Source: Hyphomicrobiales bacterium
Lineage (GTDB): Bacteria > Pseudomonadota > Alphaproteobacteria > Rhizobiales > Rhizobiaceae
Assembly: GCA_900472785.1 (NCBI GenBank)
Contig: UCJH01000035.1
Location: 1-64,000 of the forward strand
Direction of reading: 5' to 3'
DNA length: 64,000 nucleotides
Shown: positions 1 through 7,267 of the stretch, piece by piece
How positions within the stretch are numbered: the first letter of the stretch is position 1
Layout: each line of letters starts with the position of its first letter
Position numbers and translations under genes: made by a program
Notes under the pieces: model-generated
The model's input: only the letters and a program-made list of their open reading frames with translations
Database searches by the model: none
What the model was told of the DNA's origin: nothing

Positions 1-154
1 GCCTTCACCGTGGGCTTACTATTCTCATGTAGAATGGTGCTTTGCTCACAACACCGTCTCGTCGGCGGCTCCATAAGCTCCAATGTCTTTCGGATGACCA
101 GGCATCCACCAGGACTTCGTCTATTCCGGCGAAAGCACGTTTGCAGCTTAGCCA

Positions 155-595
155 TTAGATGAACGGCCCGAGACGCCCGTTTACGATATCACGCAACCGA
201 TCAAGAATGCGGTCTCCAGCAAGCCTATACCCTTCGGGCAAGACCAGGGTCCCGACGGCATCTGAAATGCTGCGTGCCATCGTCGACATGCATTGTGCCG
301 CCCAGCGTGCTGGCAGCTCGATCGTTCGGGCAAGAATCTCGAAATCCTCGGGCGACAGATTGTCGTCCCGGCCGTTCAGTTTAAGCGCCATCCGATCATG
401 CTCCAGGCGAGGAAAAACACGCGTTGTCACGGCGTCGTAGGCGGGAGCAAATCTCACCGACGCAAAATGATCGGCACCCTCCTCGGCTGTTTTGAGGAGC
501 GCCAGATTCTTCAGGTGCATGTCACCATCCGCGATAAACCACGCATAGAGCGCTCTCTGGAAAAGAGTTTTGACGGCATATAGGTCAGCGCGCAA
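155..595 (-). pseudogene. HipA-type kinase, C-terminal remnant
   Basis: About 146 codons match the C-terminal lobe of HipA serine/threonine kinases: the active-site stretch GDMHLKNLAL lies at residues 24-33, followed by a PAYD-like metal-binding segment and the usual helical tail. The N-terminal two thirds, with the nucleotide-binding lobe of a roughly 420-residue HipA, are missing. The only possible start is TTG with no convincing ribosome site, and the reading frame enters from sequence next to the 3' end of the adjacent amidase gene. No hipB lies beside it. I read it as a dead fragment left by recombination. A full-length homologue with its antitoxin is present at 24.4-26.0 kb. Confidence 0.7.
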
Positions 596-644
596 TTGCC
601 TTGATAAGCGAGGCGAGGTCGAACCACGGAGATGTCAAACCGAG

Positions 645-1412
645 CTACATCAGGGCCGGCTTCGAATAGCGGCGTGGATTGAGTTCGAAATAGAAAACCG
701 GCAAGCCTTTTTCCTTGCCATAGTAAGCAACCCAAGCATCAACTGTATGGCTCTGCTTCCACATTCCAAATTTCGTGGAGTTCGAGTAAATTTTATCGTT
801 TTCCCCCAGGATTCCGACATGCCCAATTTGGCCGCCGGAGGTTGGGGAAATCACGATAACGCCTGGCCCCGGTATCTCACCTACAGGCACTTCCCTGTCC
901 TGCTGGCGAAGGGACAAGATCATGAACGCCGTTTGAAGCCCTCCCCCAACCGGCTGGCCACAGGCCCTCTTGACGATCCGGTTCACTGCCCAAGCGCAGC
1001 CAAGCTTACCGCCGCGTGTTTCCGGCGGTGATAACTCACGCGAGTTCATTTCGGGGTTATCGACACCCCAAATCGCCGTTTCGTGCACGAGGATGTTCAG
1101 CGCTTCTTGCGAAATCGTCGGACCAGCGGCCATTACAGCCGGATCGTCATACTCCTCCACCGAGGGAAGATCGAACTGAGCGAATTTCGCAAGCAATTGC
1201 TGGAGGTCGTTGTCTGTGCCGGCGACATCCCAGACATCCCCGGTCAGAAGCATAGGTTCCCCGTCTACAAGGCCAACCAGCGATAAAGCGCTTTCATACT
1301 CCCCGGATTGCAGTACCAAGGCGTACTGATTCCCTGCCTCGTCGTGGATCGTCTCAACGATCTCACTGGTGAGCTTTGGATCCAAAACGCTTGCGATATC
1401 GGCCAAATCCAT
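645..1412 (-). CDS. NlpC/P60-like peptidoglycan amidase/endopeptidase
   Basis: A 255-residue protein with an uncharacterised N-terminal region (1-130) and a C-terminal papain-fold domain. The motif GGKLGCAWAVN places the candidate catalytic Cys at 139, and GQIGHVGILG places the His at 198, the Cys/His order of NlpC/P60 and related cell-wall amidases. No signal peptide is visible, so if it acts on peptidoglycan it would need a secretion system or cell lysis; toxin-type effectors have this layout. The ATG start is preceded by AAGGGG about six bases upstream; a longer reading frame lacks a better site. It diverges from an exported Cys-rich protein gene. A housekeeping role is equally possible. 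Confidence 0.6.
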   Translation of the reverse strand: MDLADIASVLDPKLTSEIVETIHDEAGNQYALVLQSGEYESALSLVGLVDGEPMLLTGDVWDVAGTDNDLQQLLAKFAQFDLPSVEEYDDPAVMAAGPTISQEALNILVHETAIWGVDNPEMNSRELSPPETRGGKLGCAWAVNRIVKRACGQPVGGGLQTAFMILSLRQQDREVPVGEIPGPGVIVISPTSGGQIGHVGILGENDKIYSNSTKFGMWKQSHTVDAWVAYYGKEKGLPVFYFELNPRRYSKPALM

Positions 1413-1612
1413 CTTGCGCCCCTTGTCTGCTTGACTACGCCACAACTACTACCCTTAATTGATTTTGACGAGTCGGAAATTCCACTATCACGGTCACGAA
1501 GGAACGCGCAGCACGACTTTCCCAACAAACTCAGATTGTCGTAATATTTAGTATTCTCAACCAGCAGTGACTGTGGTCATATCGCCTTCGAGATGGGTCT
1601 GGAGGGGAAAGA

Positions 1613-2122
1613 ATGACGATATACAGCATCATATCTGCTGCGACTGCCGCGGCGTTCTTCATGGCATGTGCTCAGCCGGTCGCCAGCGCGGATGCAACGA
1701 CAACATATGCCCTGTCCGTGCGCATGGAGACGCTTGACAAAACCGATTGCGGCAACGGCGGGAATGATTGCGTTCCTGCCTGCATGGTGCATGCGAGACT
1801 GGACCTTCTCCAATCCGGCATCACAACTTCGGTGCCCATCCAGATCGCCTTCTGGCATAAGGTGGAAGAAACCCAGGAAGATGGCGAGATTGAAGTGGTC
1901 GAACGACCTGCGGCTCAACTCATGTTCAATGAATCGCAAAGTGGCAAGTATTCGGAAACTGCCGACCACACGCCACGTTTTGAGTGTAAGGATATCGCAG
2001 TGTCGCGGATCAGTGTCGAATGCCCTCTAGTAAGCGACGACCGTTGCCCCGGGCTGTTTTATGTCCAGATTCCCGACATCAAATCGTGGGGCGTTAAGGA
2101 GCAAATAGTCCAGGCACAGTAA
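1613..2122 (+). CDS. Exported Cys-rich protein, possible lipoprotein
   Basis: A 169-residue protein with an N-terminal signal sequence: a short hydrophobic stretch ends in FFMAC (Cys19, a loose lipobox) and an ASA signal-peptidase-I site follows at 24-26. The mature part has six cysteines, three clustered in a TDCGNGGNDCVPAC segment, which suggests disulphide bonds in the periplasm. A GGAGGGG ribosome site precedes the ATG. I recognise no family. It is divergent from the NlpC/P60-like gene, so a role as periplasmic inhibitor or immunity partner can be imagined, but nothing in the sequence proves it. Confidence 0.6.
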   Translation: MTIYSIISAATAAAFFMACAQPVASADATTTYALSVRMETLDKTDCGNGGNDCVPACMVHARLDLLQSGITTSVPIQIAFWHKVEETQEDGEIEVVERPAAQLMFNESQSGKYSETADHTPRFECKDIAVSRISVECPLVSDDRCPGLFYVQIPDIKSWGVKEQIVQAQ

Positions 2123-2263
2123 GGCTCGTGCGGGTAGCGCACGCTACCCTTCGGGCATAGCCCGGTCGATCTTAAATTGTCACTCCAGGTGTCGTTGCCC
2201 GTCCCGCGCCAGAAAGCCGGCGAAACGATCCGGGATCGCGACGCTCACTCCATCAGGTCTATC

Positions 2264-3499
2264 ATGCTCCGTAATCTATCCGTGCAGGTCGACAGGTCGA
2301 CCTGGCCAAGGCCACCCAGACAGCCCGCGTTTCCCGCGTCTTTCGTAGCCGGCACAAGCAGTTGTGACTTCAATATGGCATCGGTTCTGCTAACGATTGG
2401 CTACCTCACGACACCGTCACATGTCTCCGGCGTGTCTCTAAGCGAGTTCTGGGCTTGGGTGCGATATCTTCATGCCATCGCCGATACGCCCGACCTCCAA
2501 CTGACGAGGCCTTTTTTCGATCTTGACGCGCACCAGAAGACAATCCTCAGCGATGACTTCGGTATGGGCATTCCCATGGCGTGGCTGATCGAGAAGCTCA
2601 CCTTAGGACCGATCGCTGATGGCCGATACTTTGTCGACAGGCTCGCCGCCAGTGCCGGAGCTGCGACCCTAAAGACGGCAAAGCGGGGTCCACGGAAGAC
2701 ACCGGACTTCGTTGCGCGCGATGCGTCCGGGGTGTGGCACGTGATCGAATGCAAGGGCACGCAGAGCGGCATCGAGTATCGCAATCGACAATTGGGAGGC
2801 CTTAATCCTCTCACGGGAGCGGTCTCGCAGAAGAATACGATTCAGTTTCCTGCCGGCCACACCGGGCAGCGATTGGCTTGCGGATTGTCGATTGCGGTCG
2901 AAGGCAGTGGCGCAAGATCAAACCTGCGCATTATCGATCCGCCCGGGTCGGACGACTTCGTTGTTAGAGAGGACGATCTGGCCCTTGCCGATGACGCAAT
3001 AGAGCGCGCCATTGGCGCGAGAGCCCTGCGTCTTGCTGGGTTCCAGGCAACCTCGGCAATGATGTCCGCGCCATCGGGACCCAGCCCAAAATCGCAACCG
3101 TTGAAGGGCAAGCGCGAGGCGGAACGGAGCGAATTCGTGGCAGAAAAGGTGCGCCACTCGAACGACGAGCTTAAGCAGAGGACGTCTTTTGAACGGTTTG
3201 GCGCGCACAAGGAACGGTACAGGGGACGTATGATGAAGGTCGACCTCCCGGTACCCATTCTGGTCGACGGTCGATCGATCCGGTCGATCAGGATCAGAAA
3301 CGGCATAAACGATCGTTTCCTGCGTGACCTGACGGGGGAAGACATGAAAGAGGGAACGAGCGCGCGAGCCAATATCGGAATTGCGGACCAGGCCGACCGC
3401 ACCTTCCTCGAGAAGGAGCGTTACATGGCAAGGCTCAGCATCGGCAGGCTCTTCGTCTCCGAGCTTTCGTTCGAAGAGAAGAATGCTTCCGAAATCTAG
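2264..3499 (+). CDS. Orphan PD-(D/E)XK nuclease-like protein
   Basis: A protein of about 411 residues with no full-length family I recognise. The middle contains TPDFVARD and, 14 residues after its Asp, VIECKGT. This D-x(n)-E-x-K arrangement (D148, E162, K164 in this numbering) is typical of PD-(D/E)XK nuclease folds of restriction and defence enzymes. The C-terminal third is charged and polar. I use the ATG preceded by AGGT seven bases upstream; an in-frame TTG at 2177 would add 29 residues but has no ribosome site. It precedes a truncated gene that is also nuclease-like, so the pair may be the remains of a defence cassette. Activity is inferred from the motif only. Confidence 0.55.
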   Translation: MLRNLSVQVDRSTWPRPPRQPAFPASFVAGTSSCDFNMASVLLTIGYLTTPSHVSGVSLSEFWAWVRYLHAIADTPDLQLTRPFFDLDAHQKTILSDDFGMGIPMAWLIEKLTLGPIADGRYFVDRLAASAGAATLKTAKRGPRKTPDFVARDASGVWHVIECKGTQSGIEYRNRQLGGLNPLTGAVSQKNTIQFPAGHTGQRLACGLSIAVEGSGARSNLRIIDPPGSDDFVVREDDLALADDAIERAIGARALRLAGFQATSAMMSAPSGPSPKSQPLKGKREAERSEFVAEKVRHSNDELKQRTSFERFGAHKERYRGRMMKVDLPVPILVDGRSIRSIRIRNGINDRFLRDLTGEDMKEGTSARANIGIADQADRTFLEKERYMARLSIGRLFVSELSFEEKNASEI

Positions 3500-3633
3500 A
3501 TGCAACGCTGACTGCGCTCGACGCCGTGAACCGGCCATCAATGCAATGGAGCTCTACTTGCCCGTCTCACCAATTCTCGCAATATGATGCAAAACCGCAC
3601 TCGACCAAGACAGGGAAGATTAGAGGTCGCGCA

Positions 3634-3918
3634 ATGGCGCTTTCCGTAATTGGAACCAGTGGCGCGGGCACCACATTTGAGGCAAATGCCATCGCTTGTA
3701 TGCTCGCCGCATTGCTCAGCGAAACCGGAACACTCGGCGATCCCTCTGGGTTGATTGTCGAACGGATCGAGCTCCAACGCTCTGGTGCAGTCCCCGGCTT
3801 CGACGATGCAATCATTCAGCACCGCCTTCCAACGGGCGGCATACGTTCCACCGCGGTGCAGATCAAACGCACTTTGAGTGGTGTCGTTTTGCATTTAATC
3901 GTGAGATTCCAGTCCTAA
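3634..3918 (+). pseudogene. Truncated N-terminus of nuclease/STAND-type defence gene
   Basis: The reading frame starts at an ATG with GAGGT upstream. It encodes a GTSGAGTTFEAN start, then a segment PGFDDAIIQH and, after a loop, VQIKRTL. This D-x(n)-Q-x-K pattern resembles the N-terminal endonuclease domain (Cap4-like, PD-(D/E)XK) found in front of STAND ATPases and related anti-phage proteins. The coding pattern ends at about 3885, where the frame runs into the first terminal repeat of a mobile-element remnant; the last dozen codons to the stop are element sequence. The rest of the gene, expected to be much longer, is gone. Assignment to a defence family is inference from a short segment. Confidence 0.5.
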
Positions 3919-4181
3919 CAGTTTCAATAAGATAGCGCGGCACTTAAATTGAGACTTGGCATTTAATTTGAGATTCTGGCTTCGCTTTTTGGCACTTAAT
4001 GTGAGATTCACCGCCAGGGAAAGATGGCTGCTTACAGCCACGCTTCCATGAGAAAATAACCTATATTACAGGTGGTTATCGCCGAACCGAAAGGCGTTTT
4101 GCACGGAAAATCACACCGACGAATCTCAAATTAGGTGCCATCACCAGTCTGAACGGGCGCATTCTTACAGTTAAATGCCAA
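3886..4181. mobile_element. Deleted IS/MITE-like element with multiple terminal repeats
   Basis: The left side carries four related direct repeats of the form GGCAYTTAATNTGAGATTC, at about 3890-3910, 3939-3955, 3958-3976 and 3991-4010. The right side carries the same motif inverted, at 4121-4140 and 4163-4180. The inside is only about 110 bp and encodes nothing. Several short subterminal repeats at each end are typical of IS21-like and Mu/TniA-type transposons, so this is either an internally deleted copy or a non-autonomous miniature element. It interrupts the nuclease-like gene on its left and an IS6-family transposase on its right. Confidence 0.55.
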
Positions 4182-4185
4182 ACGA

Positions 4186-4279
4186 CAACCGGTGGCGGCG
4201 ATAGAGACGGTTTCGAACGGTTTGGGTCATGCCGCAAAATCGCATAGGCTAATCGCCGCGGGGTTAACGTTACGACGCC
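4186..4279 (-). mobile_element. IS6-family element, 5' end remnant
   Basis: This stretch aligns closely with the transposase-start end of the complete IS6 copy at 6260-7075. Both share the GGCGGCGATAGAG and TTNGGTCATGCC blocks and a terminal GGTTAAC. On the minus strand it encodes MTQTVRNRLYRRHR, the usual beginning of an IS6 transposase, from 4231 down to about 4190, and then stops matching. The rest of the element has been replaced by the repeat-bearing element on the left, giving a nested insertion or deletion junction. Confidence 0.65.
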
Positions 4280-4389
4280 AGCGCGAGCGTGTGAGCAGGC
4301 CGACGAGCAGGCAGGGCAGCCATCGAACTGAAACAGAACACGATCTGCACTTTTACCCCGGGCTTCCGGGGGGGGGTGGCAGCCAACCC

Positions 4390-4466
4390 GTTATAAGGTT
4401 TTGGCAAAGACTTATAACGTTGACAAAAGCGAACATGGTTATAAGGTCTTGGCCGAGACTTATAAC
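4390..4466. promoter_or_regulatory. Duplicated 29-bp palindromic operator
   Basis: Two copies (4390-4418 and 4438-4466) have identical 8-base arms GTTATAAG/CTTATAAC around a 13-base spacer of form GTYTTGGCMRAGA, and are repeated at a 48-bp pitch. A TTGACA hexamer (4420-4425) lies between them and a TATAAG inside the second copy could serve as a -10, although the 14-base spacing is short. The second copy ends 11 bases before the ATG of the nucleotidyltransferase gene, overlapping where a ribosome site should be. This looks like an autoregulatory operator. Binding by the downstream protein is inference. Confidence 0.65.
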
Positions 4467-4477
4467 AGCGGTGCGAG

Positions 4478-5656
4478 ATGAGCGAAAATGACTTCATCAG
4501 CAGAAGGAAACGGCGCTTCGACCAGGCGATGGCCGAACTTGCCGCCGAGAGGGCCGCCGCACTCGAGAAGGAAACGCCAATGATGAAAGGGATCGACATC
4601 AGCTATCGGACGATGTTCGCGGAGCTGGCGCAACGGACGCTCGATGCTCAATTTGTGGCGGACTTCCCCTTGGAGGGATGGTTCGTGAGCGTGACCGTCA
4701 AAGATCGCGATTACTGGTATTTTGATCTCCCTACCCCCGAGGGCAAGGACAAGCGAAGCTACGTCGGTCCCGCGAGCGACATAGCGATCACGGAGCGGGT
4801 GAAGGCCCACAAGGAGATCAAGGACAACATCCGGGAGCGGAGGCGCATGGTTAGCACGCTGCGCCGCGCAGGCCTCCCCGGTCCTGATCCATTCGCGGGC
4901 GATGTCACTAAAGCTCTAGCCGACGCCGGATTGTTCCGGCTGCGGGCCGTCCTGATTGGGTCGGTGGCATTCAGCACCTATGCGGGGATGCTCGGTGTCC
5001 GCCTCCCCTCGGCAGCCATGCAGACGGGCGACGCGGATTTCGCGCAGGACTTCGCGATCTCGGCTGGGGTCCAAGACAGCCTGCCGCCGATCCTAGAAAT
5101 CCTCCAGTCGGTCGATCCCGACTTCCGAGCGGTTCCGCACCAGGCCGACAAAGCCAAGGTGGTGGCCTTCCAGAACGCCAAAGGCTACCGGGTGGAGTTC
5201 CTGACTGGAAACCGTGGATCGGACGAATACACTGGCAAACCATCGCCCATGCCCGCCCTCGGCGGCGCGTCGGCGGAAAACCTCCGGTTCTTGGACTATC
5301 TCATCTACGAGCCAATCCGGACGGTGCTTCTCTTCCGCGAGGGCGTGAACGTCCTTGTCCCCGCTCCCGAGAGGTATGCCGTCCACAAGCTGATCGTGTC
5401 TTCGCGTAGGCTGACGGACACGCTAGGACGCGTGAAAGCAGACAAAGACCTGTCGCAGGCCGCCTTGCTCTTCGAAGCCCTCATGGAGACGCGCCACGGC
5501 GACGAACTGGCCGAAGCGTGGGAGGAAGCATGGGAGCGTGGAGATGCGTGGAAAGAGGGCATCGTCAGCGGCCTATCGAGACTGCCCAAGAACGGAGTGA
5601 AAGCCCTAGAAAAGGTTCTCGGTCCCGAGGTGGTGGAAAGCCTGCTGAAAAGGTGA
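4478..5656 (+). CDS. GSU2403-family nucleotidyltransferase-fold protein
   Basis: A 392-residue protein whose middle carries a minimal-nucleotidyltransferase signature: LIGSVAFSTYAGMLG (Gly161-Ser162) followed by QTGDADFAQD, with the metal-binding pair Asp185 and Asp187. This matches the GSU2403-type family, whose substrate is unknown to me; related folds act as toxins or RNA/protein nucleotidyl-transferring enzymes. The N-terminus is a charged helix rich in Arg and Glu (3-30) that could bind nucleic acid. The gene stands alone behind the duplicated GTTATAAG operator and has only a weak ribosome site, suggesting low, tightly controlled expression. The flanking DNA is insertion-sequence debris, so any former partner gene may be lost. 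Confidence 0.75.
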   Translation: MSENDFISRRKRRFDQAMAELAAERAAALEKETPMMKGIDISYRTMFAELAQRTLDAQFVADFPLEGWFVSVTVKDRDYWYFDLPTPEGKDKRSYVGPASDIAITERVKAHKEIKDNIRERRRMVSTLRRAGLPGPDPFAGDVTKALADAGLFRLRAVLIGSVAFSTYAGMLGVRLPSAAMQTGDADFAQDFAISAGVQDSLPPILEILQSVDPDFRAVPHQADKAKVVAFQNAKGYRVEFLTGNRGSDEYTGKPSPMPALGGASAENLRFLDYLIYEPIRTVLLFREGVNVLVPAPERYAVHKLIVSSRRLTDTLGRVKADKDLSQAALLFEALMETRHGDELAEAWEEAWERGDAWKEGIVSGLSRLPKNGVKALEKVLGPEVVESLLKR

Positions 5657-5928
5657 TCGACAGATGAACGCGAAACTCAGCCCATACGGAGAGCACGAGG
5701 AATTGTGTGGCAGGTGCCGCATTTGGATAAATGCGGTATATGTAAGCGATGATTATCGCCGAGCTGGCGAGATCCCCAAAAAGTCTCAAATCATTCGACG
5801 ACGGACACTCATCGAGAACATATCCGTCCTGGGGCGTCTACACCATCAACGCCATGGCGCCCGCGAAAATCGTAAGGATCAGCGCAAGACAATCAGATTC
5901 ACCCAATCTGCGGACATTGTGTCATCTT

Positions 5929-6132
5929 TCAGTATTCAAGCCCGGTCACGACGAACACCGCGACTCCGAAAACGACCATGAGCACGGCGCCAACGATCTT
6001 GAACGTGCGATCATCATGGTTCGAGATCATCTTGTCATACGCGGCATTGCCCATTTCCTCGCGAGCAAGTCGCTCCTCCAACAAGCGTTTCGCGTCGTTA
6101 TCTCCGCGCATCTGATTGAAGTACTGCGACAT
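5929..6132 (-). CDS. Small single-span membrane protein
   Basis: A 67-residue protein: a charged N-terminal segment (MSQYFNQMRGDNDAKRLL) precedes one C-terminal transmembrane helix of about 20 residues (IVGAVLMVVFGVAVFVVTG). The ATG at 6132 follows GGAG at good distance; an upstream start at 6168 is less likely. I recognise no family. It is expected to sit in the inner membrane with the charged end in the cytoplasm. It lies alone between the nucleotidyltransferase gene and the IS6 element. Confidence 0.5.
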   Translation of the reverse strand: MSQYFNQMRGDNDAKRLLEERLAREEMGNAAYDKMISNHDDRTFKIVGAVLMVVFGVAVFVVTGLEY

Positions 6133-6259
6133 GATCGCTCCGTTCCGGTTGCCCTGAGTTTCGCGCACATGGGCACCGTCCGCAACAAGGTTTTTCCGGC
6201 ATCGTAAAGTTAAAGGGCTGCGGCCAAAGCTGGTGCTCGCCGCTTCCAGTCACGCAGCC

Positions 6260-7075
6260 GGCACTAAACTTAACGCTGCCAAGGCAAGATCTAGGATTTG
6301 CGCTTTGGTTTAAGCGGGGCGAAGGCGTGCGATCTGATACCAAGTGTCCATGGCGATTGTTCGCAGCTCGCGATGATCGTTGGATGGGACGTCATTTCGG
6401 GGGATGTGAAAGAGGTTGGCAATCGGATCGTGGATGGAAACAAAACGTTGAAGGTGCCTCGGTGACTTGAAGCGCTTCATGATCCTTTCTCGCCTTCGGG
6501 TCGGCTGATGGGAGTTTTCAGCCCGATTGTTCAAGCCTTTATGCGAGCGATGCTCGACGCTGGGCATGATCTCCCGCTTCGCTGCGTTATAGGATCGAAG
6601 TTTGTCGGTGATCATCACACGCGGCGAACGGCCTTGTCCTTTCAGCAGCTTTCGCATCAAACGCTTGGCAGCTTCGGCATTGAGCCGGCTCTGGACCAGG
6701 ACGTCAAGGACGAAACCCTCCTGATCGACGGCACGCCAGAGCCAATGTTTCTTGCCGGCGATCGTGATCACAACCTCATCAAGGTGCCATTTGTCACCGA
6801 GCCTGCCGGCCGAGCGCCTGCGGATATCATTGGCAAAATGCCGGCCAAACTTCTCCGCCCACAGCCTAACAGTCTGGTGAGAGACGATGATTCCACCGGC
6901 TGCCAGCACATCCTCAACCATGCGCAGACTGAGCGGAAACCGGAAGTAGAGCCACACAGCGTGGGCAATCACATCTGCTGGAAATCGATGGCGGCGATAG
7001 AGCGGATCACGGGCAAATTTGGTCATGCCACCAGATCCCACATTTTGATCGACGCCCGGTTAACATGACAGTGCC
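6260..7075 (-). mobile_element. IS6-family insertion sequence, complete
   Basis: An 816-bp element, the usual size for IS6. The ends are imperfect inverted repeats: GGCACTAAACTTAAC on the left and, read inward from the right, GGCACTGTCATGTTAAC. It contains one transposase gene. The 8 bases outside each end (ACGCAGCC and CTCGTCGA) do not match, so no target duplication remains, as expected after IS6-mediated cointegration or adjacent deletion. Its right end lies 47 bp from the LexA box of the SOS cassette. A degenerate end of a related element sits at 4186-4279. Confidence 0.8.
6310..7026 (-). CDS. IS6-family transposase
   Basis: A 238-residue DDE transposase. The N-terminal MTKFARDPLYRRHRFPADVI is the IS6-family opening. 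Catalytic residues are seen in order: the first Asp in WHLDEVVITI, the second in VMITDKLRSY about 60 residues on, and the Glu in NNRAENSHQPTRRRER. Length and residue spacing are normal, so the enzyme looks intact. The start at 7026 leaves a short leader inside the right inverted repeat; a longer frame to 7041 is possible. It catalyses replicative transposition by cointegrate formation. Confidence 0.9.
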   Translation of the reverse strand: MTKFARDPLYRRHRFPADVIAHAVWLYFRFPLSLRMVEDVLAAGGIIVSHQTVRLWAEKFGRHFANDIRRRSAGRLGDKWHLDEVVITIAGKKHWLWRAVDQEGFVLDVLVQSRLNAEAAKRLMRKLLKGQGRSPRVMITDKLRSYNAAKREIMPSVEHRSHKGLNNRAENSHQPTRRRERIMKRFKSPRHLQRFVSIHDPIANLFHIPRNDVPSNDHRELRTIAMDTWYQIARLRPA

Positions 7076-7122
7076 CTCGTCGATGCTGTTCAGGGCTTTT
7101 CAGCGGCGATCGCGGCTGATAT

Positions 7123-7137
7123 GTTCATTATTTGTTC
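7123..7137. promoter_or_regulatory. LexA (SOS) box
   Basis: GTTCATTATTTGTTC is an exact match to the alphaproteobacterial LexA operator GTTC-N7-GTTC. It lies 131 bp upstream of the first plausible start of the helicase gene and 48 bp inside the end of the IS6 insertion, so the insertion has spared it. It indicates that the helicase-SRAP-DinB genes are induced by DNA damage. It also argues against placing the helicase start at 7121. Confidence 0.8.
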
Positions 7138-7267
7138 TTATCCTCCAAATGAGTCAATGCTGATTCTGGCGGTGGCTAAGGCGCGGATAGCGGTACGCGA
7201 TGAGCAAGCGACGGGCATCCCAAACCAAAACAGCATGAACAGACAGGCACTTATCGGGGATGACGGC

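Noticed and set aside
3886-4181. CRISPR-like interpretation of the repeated motifs
   Set aside because: Repeats are short, degenerate, unevenly spaced and inverted at the right end, which fits transposon ends and not a CRISPR array.
5664-5981. Short plus-strand frame directly after the nucleotidyltransferase gene
   Set aside because: No ribosome site of its own, composition changes along it and it overlaps the better-supported small membrane protein on the other strand.
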